This document shows positions 45,601 to 57,600 of a stretch of DNA of 64,000 nucleotides, one piece after another (position 1 is the stretch's first letter; each line of letters opens with the position of its first letter). Under the pieces are notes generated by a model. It searched no databases. It saw only the letters and a list, made by a program, of their open reading frames with translations, and had not been told where the DNA came from. The position numbers and the translations under genes were made by a program. The DNA comes from Scilla litardierei (Eukaryota > Streptophyta > Magnoliopsida > Asparagales > Asparagaceae): the NCBI GenBank assembly GCA_030789695.1, contig CM061139.1, positions 105,870,837-105,934,836 of the forward strand, given 5' to 3'.

Positions 45601-48600
45601 ACCTTTATCCAGTGAGAAACCAAAACTCAGTGTGGCAGTTATAAAGCAAAATTTCAAGATGGCCCAGTGATTAATAATAAGCAGGCTTCAGATGAAACCG
45701 AGTGATCATTCATACTTTCTCCAAAATCTTATTCCGTTCAATCACAGAGACTCAAATCATGTACCTAGAAACTACTCGTATTTGATATGCCTTTTTTAGG
45801 ATTCCAGCCACTTGTGAAACACATTATTCCTAGAATATCTACACAGACAAAGTCTAACTCATGATACAGCAGTTACCTTTTGACAACATACTTGGCAAAA
45901 GGGCAGCTAAAGTTAACTAAATGATTTGTGCCCCTTGGTAAATTCCATTCAAACTTATAGGACATGCAAGTGTTACCTTTAAACATTTCTGCGGAAACGA
46001 TATGTGCATCCAATGAACATTCCCAGTAAATCCTAAGATATATCACTTGTGGTGCTGCTTTCAAAAAGGCTGAATTTTGAGAAATTCCCTTGAACTTTGA
46101 CAAGTTTTGAAGAAACCCCTTGAACTTTTTGTGTGCTCTAAACCTGATATGATTAGGGCTTTTTGTGGGGGAACTTTGTGATTTTTGGTGGAAGAACGAA
46201 TAAAAGAGATATTTTTATATAGGTTCAGATCTGAGATCTAAAAATAAAAGGATAAATACCCTAATTCGAGAAAAGTCAAGCTCCTAGCTTTGATTCAAGA
46301 ACAAAACCTAAATCTCCCAGAGATGTCCATGGACAAATTATCCAAGGGAATAACTAAGGGGATTAACATAACAATTCAAGCATAACCCTCTCCCTAGCCG
46401 GCCCCAACTATAAATAAAGAAAATTACAGATTTGATAAATTTACGAAACCCCCCCCCAATTTCTTTTATTCCGAAAATACCCCTATTGGGCCGAAAACAC
46501 CAAGCCGCATTATTACTACACCCTCGAAGAACCACATTGTCCTCAAGATGGTGCGTGAAGTGCGTGGACGGGCTATTCCAAGTGCATGTGCTCCTGATCT
46601 TCATCCTCACTCGCTTCTAGCATTACCACGTCCTCTCCATCCTCCTCATCATTCATTATCAATATCTGCAAGGTATGGTCACCACACCGGTGCCTCGGAG
46701 AAAACTTTTTGTCGCACTTGAAGCATAATCTCTTAGCACGATTTTCTCGTATCTTAGCATCTATCATCCACCATAAATGTCCCATGGTCGTGCCTTAACA
46801 CCCTTCTCCTTACTGGCCGCTTCCCCGTCTGTGGATGCCGCCCCCTGTGGCCGCCTTTTTTCCCCTACATGATCATGCCCCCGAAAAAAGGAACCTCCAC
46901 ATGCCCCTCGGGCCTTCCTCTCCACATCCAGCCAGTCCTCCACCATCCTTGCCAGATTCATCCCCTCGCACAAATTCGCAGATCTCTGGATCCTCATCTC
47001 TGATCTAATGGTGGGCTTCAATCCTTCATAAAGCATCCCTCAGGAGACTCTCCAGACACCCCACGGACTCTGCTAGTCAGCATCTCGAATTTCTTGATGT
47101 AGTCCATCACTGTCTCATCCTGCCTCAAAGCATACAGCCTCTCATATGTGTTATCAGTCTGCACCTCCTCAAAACGCTCCAGTAGGAATGTAGTGAACTC
47201 CTCCCAAGAATGGAAAGGCCACTGATGGTGTGTCCACCAGAACCATAATAATGCTTCTCCCTCCAGACAGACCCCTACTGCCTAGCTAGTCCATCTCCTG
47301 AACCATCGACACCTCAAAGTATCTCTCCACCCTGTATATACATGCATCGAGGTCCTCTCCTTCAAAGATGGGCATCTTCAGCTTCCTAACCCGGTTCTCC
47401 GCAGAAAACCCTCCCTGTGCACCCCTCCCCTGCTGATAGTCCTGGCGTCGCAGCTGAAATGGGGGTCCATCATACCCATAACCTCCAACAAGGTTATGTG
47501 CTCCTTGTCAACACCCTCACATGTCGTGTCACCCGAGCCCGCTCCTCCTCCACGTTCATCGTCGTGGCATAGTCCGTAGTTCTCCTGGGGTGTCACTGGA
47601 GGACCATGGTGCCCCCTTAGTTATTCACTTAGCTCTGATACCAATTTGATATGATCCGGATCTGGAATTAGAATAAAAATATGATTTTTATAGGTTTTGG
47701 GGTGAAAATGGGTTTTTATGTGAAAGGAGGGATTTTGTGGGCAGGGAAGAGATTTGGGGAAGAAATGAGTTATTTTAATTGATAAAAATTGAAATACAAA
47801 GATAAAGTTGGCCACTTTAGAGGTGGACCGCTCTCCTAGCTTTGATTCGAGATAAAGCTTAAATCTCACACTAGATCTAAAGGGATTTACCATATTCTTC
47901 TCAAAACTCCACATAGCCCCCTCCAATCTCTAGAAATTTCCTCCGGGGGCTGTAGATGTCGTAGGACCTCAAAAAAATTGTCGCGATGTGCCTTGGGGTT
48001 GAAAAAATCCAACCGAACCATCATGGGCCTGGCGGCCCTCATGCATTTTCGTCGGGGGCTGTCGGCCCCAAAAGGTGCCGGTTGCCCCTCTTGTATCCCC
48101 ATCGGGGCTTGTCGGCCCCCAAAAGGGGCCGGGGGGCCCTCCTGGAGGTTCAGCGGGGCCTGTCGGCCACCAAAAGGGGCCGACGACTCCTCCAAGGGCC
48201 TCGACAGGCCTGGCCGAGCCTATCAGGGCCCTGGGGGAACCAGCCGGCCCTGTCGACACATCCATGGACCGGCCAGCCTTGTTGGTTGCCTCCGGGGTTC
48301 GCGAGTTGTTGTTCCTCCCTCGCGGCCTCCTCTTCTTCCTCCATGAAGTAGTTATTGGCGTCAGAGAGGATCCCTTCTTCTAAATTTTCCACTTTTCCTT
48401 CCCCTTCGCCAAAGCTCGCCCATTTTGCTCCGGATCTAGGGTTTGGGCCATATTGGCGTCTACCTTTTGGGCGAGCGCACCCGCCACACTTTGCTTTGTC
48501 GTCGTCGCCGCTCTTTGATGGATGGCCTCCATAAGTTGCGCAAAGCTCCGATCCGCAAGACTTGCTTGTTCTTTCGTGCTCTTCTTGATCACTAAGATCT

Positions 48601-51600
48601 CGCCTTCAAAGCTTTCAAATTTGCTTTCAAACCTTTCAAACTTCTCTTCTAACAAGTCGATTCTCTCCTTGGATCTCATAGTCGCCATGGATCAGCATGC
48701 TCTGATACCAAATTAATACGATTGAGGCTTTTTGTGGGGGAAAGTTGTGATTTTTTGGTGGAAGAACGAATAAAAGAGATATTTTTATATAGATTCAGAT
48801 CTGAAAATAAAAAGATAAATACCACAATTCGAGAAGATGCAAACTCCTAACTTTGATTCGAGAATAAAGTATAAATCTCCAAGAGATGTCTGTGGACAAA
48901 TTATCTAAGAGAATAACTAAGGGGATTAAAAAAATTCAAGCATAACCCTCTCCCTAGCCGGCCCTAGCTATACATAAAGAAAATTACAGATTTGATAAAT
49001 TTACGAAACCCCCCCCCATAATTTCTTTTATTCCGAAAATGCCCATATTGGGCCGAAAACACCAAGCCGCATCAAACCCCTCTTAAACCTTTGCTTTTTC
49101 AATAAACCTTTAACGGCCCCTAACAGCGTTAGGTATTAAAAAATTAAAAGAATATAAATAATTAAGAATGCTGAACAAAATTCTAATATCCCCATGCATG
49201 TGCATAAGTACATGCACGCACTAACATGGACACCCAAAGAAAATAGGGAAAGGGAAAAGTCAAGAAAGATTGAATCTCTCATATTCATAACATTAATTCT
49301 TCAATTGGGCCAACTGAGTTTACAAGTGCACTGACCAGTTCACATTGGATTAATGAATGTCCATTAGCATATATACTACTTGATTCATTGTTATTAATTA
49401 TAATTTATAGAATTTTACTAACCATAGAATCTAGATGCCGCATGATTTCAAAAGCCAACATCCTACTTCAAAATGGTTTGACAAATTGATTAACCTAGAA
49501 CTTTATAGATGTTCACATCAACATAGTTTAAGCTATTTTAATCAATTCAAACCTATTATATAGTAATAATCAACGTGCAACTAGATCTTTGGTTACTTCA
49601 CTTGTCCATATTATGCAAATGTTAATGCACTCGTCTAACTGCACAATATCCAGAGAAAAGTGAAGGTAATTACAGGAAGTTAATAACAATCACCACCAAC
49701 CATGACATGAATAGGAATGTAAATGGGTCAGACTTGGATTGAATTTATGTAAGATCCAAGCTCAAACCAGATAAGGAATTCAGATTCGGATTTAGCATCC
49801 GAATTTCTTCTTTCTTATTGGGTTCAGATTAGGATTCGGGTTTGAACTAAACTTGTGTAAGTGCTAAATGAAATTATTTTTTAGAGTGATAGTTTCTTGA
49901 TATTATATGAACATTGATAAAATTTATACTTTATCTCTTCGTCAATATTATAAAGCTTTATTTTTTTTATTACTTTATCAAATATATATTATAGTGAACT
50001 TTCTCATAGTAAGCTTCTTTTCAAAAGCATCTTTGTATTTCGGGCTAGTTTTCGGGTTCGGGTTGTTATTACGTTTTACAAGGTCAGATCTGAACCCGAC
50101 CCAATAAGGATTTGGGTTCAAAATTCTATGTCCAACCCCGAAAAATACCAAAACAATCAGATCGGTTTTTCGGGTTCTTGGGTATTATTTATAGTCCAAA
50201 CAAATGTTCTTGAGATTAAACCTCATGAGTAGTACACACAACCCAAATTTTAAATAATCAAATACAGCTCAGATAGTGTACAGTGTGGTTTAAAAATAAA
50301 CGAAGTTAATAACTACTTTGTCGTAGAAAATTACATATTGCTACATGTGATGCAATTAACACAGTTGAAAAGAAGAAATGTGTTGTTTCAATAAAAATTA
50401 CAAATGGACGAGTCTGCAGTTACAAATACTCACAAATTGTTTGCAAACATCACATTTCGGGTGAAAACGATCCTTATAGCAGGACTTGTGGTATGGATGG
50501 TCCCCGTACATGGAGAACTGGGCCAACAAAAAATGTCAAATAACACGTCAGTGAGGATGATTATAATGTAACAAGTTATCGAGGATAATTATAATGAACC
50601 CTCTGGAATGCCTCATATTGGTATTATACCTCATAATCAGATATCGGTTTATTACAGGCATGGCAGCGAAAACATTCTGGATGCCAAATGGCACCCATAC
50701 AACTGAGATAGCGGCCATGACCGATTTCAGCATTGCATCCGGCGCATATCCTTAAAAAAAATAGTTTTCACATGAAACAAATATGATTTGAATTCCTTAC
50801 ACTTGCAATATAACACAGTGTAAAACTACTGTTGGAAATAATGAAGCAACGTCATTGTTTTCACTGCATTGGTCTGTATGTAAGAATACATGGTCCAGAT
50901 GGCATGCAAATTTTCTGACTAGCTATCAAATTGATGTCAACCTTCTAGGTTGGTGTCAAATACCTAGCAAAAGAAGGTTGACTAAGAGGGCATTGTAGTT
51001 TACTGGACATATACCCTAAAAAGCCCTCCAAAACTGTCCTGACGTGCTTCTACTTTATTGTTCTTGCAGTTAAGCTCATGTAAACAAGGGGCAGCATTAA
51101 TGATGAGGACCAAGTTCAATGAATCTTATTTGGTTTTATTTGTTAGCATTTTATTTGATTTTATTTCATTTAGTTTTATTTGTTAGCATTTTATTTGATT
51201 TATTTAGATTTCTTAGATTTGTATATATAAGTATGTGTCATGCACACCATCTTAAGCTATAAATAAGTTGTATTCCATTAATAATTAATCAGTCAATGAG
51301 TGAATAAAAATTGCTTTGAAAAAAATTTCACTTTTGAATATTTCTTGTGAGATGCGAGAGAGTATACACACAAGAGCCTTGGTGGGAGGCCTAGATCACT
51401 AAATCTCTAGCATGTTGATTTGTTGGAGTGTGCAAAGAATGGCCTGGGTGATAGATTCTTTTACATATTTAGAATATTTAATTTTTCTAATTTAGGCGAT
51501 GGATTTATTAGTTTTTCACATTTTGCCCCTTTATTCCTTATATCCCCAATTTTTTTCCAAATCACCGTCAAATTCGCTTTTCTCTTCGTCGTACATCATT

Positions 51601-54600
51601 ATGGTACATCATTTTGGTATCAGAGTTGAGTCATTAAGTCTTTATTTATTTTAAAGTTTTAGTCACACGTTGGATGCGATTTTTGAAACCTAAGTTGTAA
51701 GCATATACAAAGGATACAAACTTATTTCTTCTTTTAGAGAAGATATGAATGAAGAATTAAAATTTTGGTGTAAACTTTGAGTTTCTCTAGAAAAATCAAA
51801 TCTTTTATTTTGGCGTTCGAGAGTGGGCTTGCTTTCCTGTGCGAGAGATCCGAAAAATCTCCGTGTGTCAGGCGTGAGAGTCGATGATTGTGAGATTACC
51901 AAGCAGTAAGATCCGAAAAGTTAAGTACTTTTGAGTTTTCTTCTTCTCTAAATCCACACATCCCTTTCCACTTTCATCCTAAGTCAAAAGAACGGGATGT
52001 GGGCGGAAATTAATGGTCAAGGTTCTCATCTCAGGTTTTTCACTAACATCTTTTTAGCTATTAAGATTTGTATTGATGTGAGCTTTAATATATTTGTAAC
52101 CGCAAGCGCACGACTGTCATTGTAGTGCTATACAGGTCGTTCGCAAGGAGGTTGTGTGATCGAGTACTAGTTCTGTCCTAGGTTATTGTTAGCTACATGA
52201 AATCGAGTTCTAAACACTAAACATCAATAGAATAACAGAGATGAACAAGAAGAACAATAAGAAACTGCAAATCATATATAAAATGCAAATTAAAAAGAAA
52301 ACAAAAACTGGAGCAAAATCGATGAGAAAAGTATCTAAAACTAATCTAAACTCTAATCTACTCCTAGAAAACAAAAATGGCGTAAAACTGGAGCAAAATC
52401 ACAGGCCCAGCTGTTGGGAAATTGAGACACCCCAGTGGATTTTGATGATGTGCACAAATGATATGAGGACTAACTTATTTGTTTCAAGTGTATATAGAAT
52501 CATTTTTATAGCCATGAAGTTTTTGAGCGCATTGTGAAGAAAATCGAAGGACGTAGAGCCAAGATCAAAAGTCCACTACTGTGCCATGAATTGAAGAAGA
52601 TGAATGCTCCAACATATATAGCTTAAGACTTAAGATCAAGGAAGAACGGCTCAAAACAAAGAATGAAGAACAAAGGCTAGTGAAGTGAGTTTGTGTAAGT
52701 CATAGTTCAAAAATGTTAAAGCCAATATATATTCGTTACACACACACACATTCTTGAAAAATGGTTTTTAAATATATTAAGCCATATATTATTTAAAAAT
52801 ATTTTTATAGAATATTTTCAAGTGTTTTGATTATAAAACTCATGTGTCAAATAATATCTGACTATCCTCATCCGATAGCCGACTACTGCCAGGAAGATTT
52901 TTATCAAAAACTCTCTGTCAAAATAATAGCCGACTATCATTAACAATTACCGACTATCTGGATGTGATAGCCGACTATCTCCAGAATAGCCAACTATCTG
53001 TGTCAACTTTGACAGATTTGGCAGTTTTTATTTGAATTAAAATAGTCGTTAACTAACCGTTAGAGGAGACTTTTTGAGCAGATTTCCAGCAGATTTCAAG
53101 CTGATTTTATGCTAATATTTCTTTATATATAGCTATGATTTCAGATGTTTTAAACATATCATTTTTTAGAAATCTCTCTTGTGCTAAAAGATCTCAAAGC
53201 TCTAATTGTTGCTCTTCAAATTTCAAAAAGCTACTGATTTTTATTTCTTTTGTGCTAATTTTTAAGATCAGTTTCAGCTTCATTTTTAGCCTTTTAATAA
53301 CTCTTGTTTTCAATTTGATCTCCAAGCCTTAAAAGCTTTTTCTTTGAGATTCAAATTGCAAGACTATTGCTTTTAATCTTTGTGTTTTAAGTCAATATAT
53401 TTTCAAAGATTAAAAATTTTGAATATTGATCTCTAAAAGCCCAAGTGCTAATATTTTAGAATATTAATTTCAAGCTATTTATTTTGATCAATTTTGTGAT
53501 TATTCATATCTTTTATTTGATCAAAAGGATTTCGATTTCTTTTAGCCACAATATTCACAAATATATACATTGACTATAGGCATCATTGTATTTCATTTTT
53601 AGATCTATTGTAAGTCTTTGTAGAAGACTTGAGTTTGTAATTCCCGTGTTATAAGGGAAGTTTGTGATGGAAATCCTAGTTGGTGGTAAATAGGTGATGC
53701 GTGGAAATCCTAGTTGGTTATAACTAGTTGTTGGAAATTCCTAACGAGTGAAACTAGGTGCTTGTATTGCGTGTTGCAATATAGTGGATTAAATCCCGAA
53801 GGGAGTCGAGAACTGGACGTAGACCAAGATTAGGCCGAACCAGGATAAAATTCTTTGTGTCTGTGCTGTGATATCTTTATCTCTTCGACTTATTATTTAT
53901 CGCTTGAATCTATTTCTGCTGCATCTTATATTCAAGCATATTATATTGTTGATTAAGTACAAATTGAGGCAACTCAAATTGATACTTAGGCAACTAGTAG
54001 AAGGATTTTAATTAAGAGAAAAAGTTTATATTACTTAACAACTATATTCAACCACCAGTTCTAGTGTTGTTTGTCATCCACATGGATCCTACACCAGCCA
54101 CCCCCTCGTCTCAGGCGGCTCCCATCTATAAATAGATCACATGAAACCCTAGCGGGTTCGGGAGAAACCTGATTCGACATGACCGTATCGATGAACAACG
54201 CGGTCGCGTCGTTTGGAGCTCAAATGGGCCTCCAAACCATCAAGAAGACATGAATCAACGCGGTCGTTTGGCGTGATGACATGATGCGTCGCTGACGTGC
54301 GTAAGATGCTATTTGCTCTTCCTTGGGGCGACACGATCGTGTGGACGACCACACGACGGTGTCGTACTAGCTTCATCTCCCAGCGGCTACAGTTCACATG
54401 AACGCGTCAAGAAAACGGCGTGGTCGCGTTGTTTTGACCAAGTTACGAACTTCAACCTCATTCTGACATGGTCGTTTGGCGTGGTAACGCGACCGTATCG
54501 CTGTGGATCTTAGCTCTTTTTCTTCAGCTACCCACACAACTGCATGTGGCTATCACACGGTCACGTGGGACATCTCTTTGGTGCTCTTGTTGTGTCATCC

Positions 54601-57600
54601 CACACGACCATGTGGGGTGACACACATGGTCGTGTGGATGCCAAAATCCATTGAATCCTTTATGTTTTGACTCCGTTGCTTCGCCTCGCTTCTCCTTCTT
54701 GCTTATTGACTTCGTTAAGCTATTTTTAGCTGCAACTCAACCCGAAACACGCATAAACACCTAGCGAGTGAAAGTGAACGATAATATGATGAAGTGGCGA
54801 TAAAAGTGAGGATTTATATGACATCATGCATGGATAAACCCCACTAAAAGTATATGAAATATTCACTCATCAAAATCCCCCAAGCTAAACTCTTCCGCGT
54901 TCTCGAGGAAGACAAAGAAAGAGTAGAGAGTGTGGTATGGAAGCATGGGATAAATGATATTAAGAATTTCACAACGATAGGCATATATACATGGAAGTCG
55001 AAAATTTTCAGATCATAGAATTAAATAGCATGTCAAGCTCTATTAATCTATCAAGACATAGCCAATATTGTCTCTAATATAAAGCGACATGTGATATACG
55101 TTATCATGGTTATGCTCAAATCCTAAAATATTTCCTCGATCCCGCGTAGGTTATTGAAATGGGAATCGAAATTATGTGATGATCGAGGAAAAATTAGTAT
55201 CGTATAATGGGTTGTGAATCCATCAAGGAAGTGGTACTCACGGTATGCTATCTTTCCGTGATTTGTGGAATTGGTAGCGTTGTTCATGTTTTTATTTTTT
55301 ATTATTTTTATGATTCTTAGTTGGTTTGTGTAAGGAGTGTTGGGTCAATGTCTCCTAGATCAAATGACCTTAGGGTATTGGGCCAAGAAGGACCCCTCGG
55401 ACCTACTAGCTTAAACCAACTAAAAGTCTTTATTCTTATGTACTCCCCCAAGCTAAACCTTTCGGCGCGAACCCCCAATGCTTTATGAGGCACGATAGCC
55501 CGGCTACTCGATATAACTGGAAGAACCATGCATATTTATTCTTTATCTTTTCATTTCCATTTTCCCCTTTTTTTTTCCTTTTTTTTCTTTTCGAACATGA
55601 ACAAGCTAGGCAACGTCACTCTTAGTACTTGATAGGCATGTCGTTAATCCAAATCCTATCATGTTACTAACCAGCATACTCAAGTAACAACTCCAAGATG
55701 CATGCATAAGGTGGATTCTCAATAAAAAATATAACATACGCCGTTTCGAGTACTTTTATTCTAATGACCATGAGCATAAACACAATAAGCATATTACAGT
55801 GAGATCTACCATCAGAGACATCCCCTAAGCATATAGCATGATGAATGATAGGAAATTGAACAAATAAAGTGTAAATCTGAAAAATTACCACCAAAGTGTC
55901 CATGCATATAAAGACTTAGCATTGTGGGATTCTTAATATGAAATATGCAAAAATGATGCACAAAGTGCACCTCCCCCAAGCTAGAATCAAGCATTGTCCT
56001 CAATGCTGAATAGTGTAAATGGGGGGTGTAAGTGTTGCAGCAATGCATCCCCCAAGGTAGCATAAAAGCAGACCCCAATATGAAAAATAGGAAGAAAGCT
56101 AGGGTGTATATGTGGGGGGGAGGGTATGGGTGTTGGAGTCATAAAAATGTGAAGGCAAGGCGAAGAATGGGCAATAATGCGCATAATGGGTTTGGGTTAT
56201 GAATATATGAGTGCCGCATAAGAGGTGAGACCTTATTCATTTATTTTTAGACTAAAGAAAAATAAGAAATCCTAATACGCTCCCCTCGCTGTCGAGTGAA
56301 GACGAGTTTATTCAATCACTACCTAGAAAGCATATAAATATCTACACTACTGGTGTAGGATTCACCTGATCAAAGGGTGGATTGAGAATCTCCGATGGAG
56401 CAGGCAGTTGTTCTTCCTGCTCCTTTCGTGGCTAAGCACGTATTTTAGTGCCACGAACTCCAGCAAAGCTCCTTCTAGCATTTCTCGAGGACAACCACCT
56501 GAATCCTACATGAAATAGGGAGCATAAGTCTGATGTGAAAAATCTTTCCCCGCAATAAAAGTATCCCAGAGAGCGTCGTCAAAATGGAATGGAAGGTATG
56601 AAAATGGGCGACAAAAATTCCCTGAGAATATTGTGCTACGCTCTGACGACAACGTGATCAACTTCTCGTCAACTCTATGGATGTGCTCAGCAGGTGCTGA
56701 CATGATCCAGCATATCTCCGTTGAACGCAAACTTGTGTCATGTAGAGGGTATGTCATGTCGGAGTCATCTGAATGTAAAATATTTTTAAATGACACATGA
56801 GATTCAGATATAGAGTCCAAAATATCTCCCTGAGTGGGAATGTCATGTTATGATGCCTCTGGTGGGGGGGTGAGGCGGGGCTATAGATGTGAAGGTGAGA
56901 ATGCTTCAGGCTCGCTGAACTGTGTCCTGGAGTCTGTGGCCTCACATGCATCTTCCTCATCAATATGCATATGCTACGCAGCCTCCTCAGTGCTCTCACG
57001 TGGTACAAAATGAGGGATGCGATCAAGTGGAAGGAGTGGCTTGGGCTTTTCGATGTCTGAAATTCTGCTTTCGCCCAAGTACACCTCAGTTCCATCTATG
57101 AGGGAGTAGGATTGCATCATGTTTCCCTTGACTCTAACGAAGATCTCATCATCCATCTCATCGTCTGAAAATAAGTGGTGTAGGATGTGGTCTTCGGTGA
57201 CATGCGTCTCTGAGGTGGTACATACATGGGAAATAAACTCATATCAAAATCTTTAAATTGTAAATCATATGAGTTACCTTCTGTGGTGCATACTAAACAT
57301 GATTCGTGAGCCGTGGTTGCAGCCTCTCGATAATCTTCTCCAAACTGCGGTGTAGGCTCAGTGATCAGATCACTGGCATGTGCTCCTAATTGACCTTGAG
57401 ATACGGGTATTCGGGATAGTTTTTGGGCGATTTCTTGAATGTAGGTATCAATCATGGCGGAGAGTGAATGCGAAGTCTAGCCTTGGTTAAAAAGGGTATT
57501 TTCACAGAGAAGCTCAAGGCTGGACTTTGGTGGTAGAAACGAAGGTGGTGAAGTCAATTGGCCTTGGTTTGCAATGGAGTTATCCAATAACATCTCAAGG

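Larger units (their letters stand above)
46145..49074 (-). mobile_element. Gag-only LTR retrotransposon 2, chimeric
   Basis: Outer LTRs 46145-46512 and 48714-49074 match closely (ATTTTTATATAG, ATAACCCTCTCCCTAGCCGG, GGGCCGAAAACACCAAGCCG). AACC flanks both sides, or AAACC if the last LTR base is counted, giving a probable 4-5-bp duplication. The primer complement TGGTATCAGAGC lies at 48710-48699 on the minus strand. Inside, a second primer site (47643-47632) and part of a different LTR (47647-47925) occur, so the interior is a joint of two related families. No pol domain is present. Confidence 0.82.
52074..54872 (-). repeat. Left LTR of the Athila/Tat-like element, split by a solo LTR
   Basis: Without the 1,687 inserted bases it is about 1.11 kb, against 1.15 kb for its partner 58065-59214. 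It shares TTGTAACCGCAAGCGCACG, GTGATCGAGTACTAGTT and the CACACGACC-rich region. Confidence 0.88.

Noticed and set aside
47969..48383. Gly/Pro-rich open frames on both strands
   Set aside because: They come from the GC-rich tandem repeat within the gag of element 2; only the minus-strand frame linked to the coiled coil is plausible.
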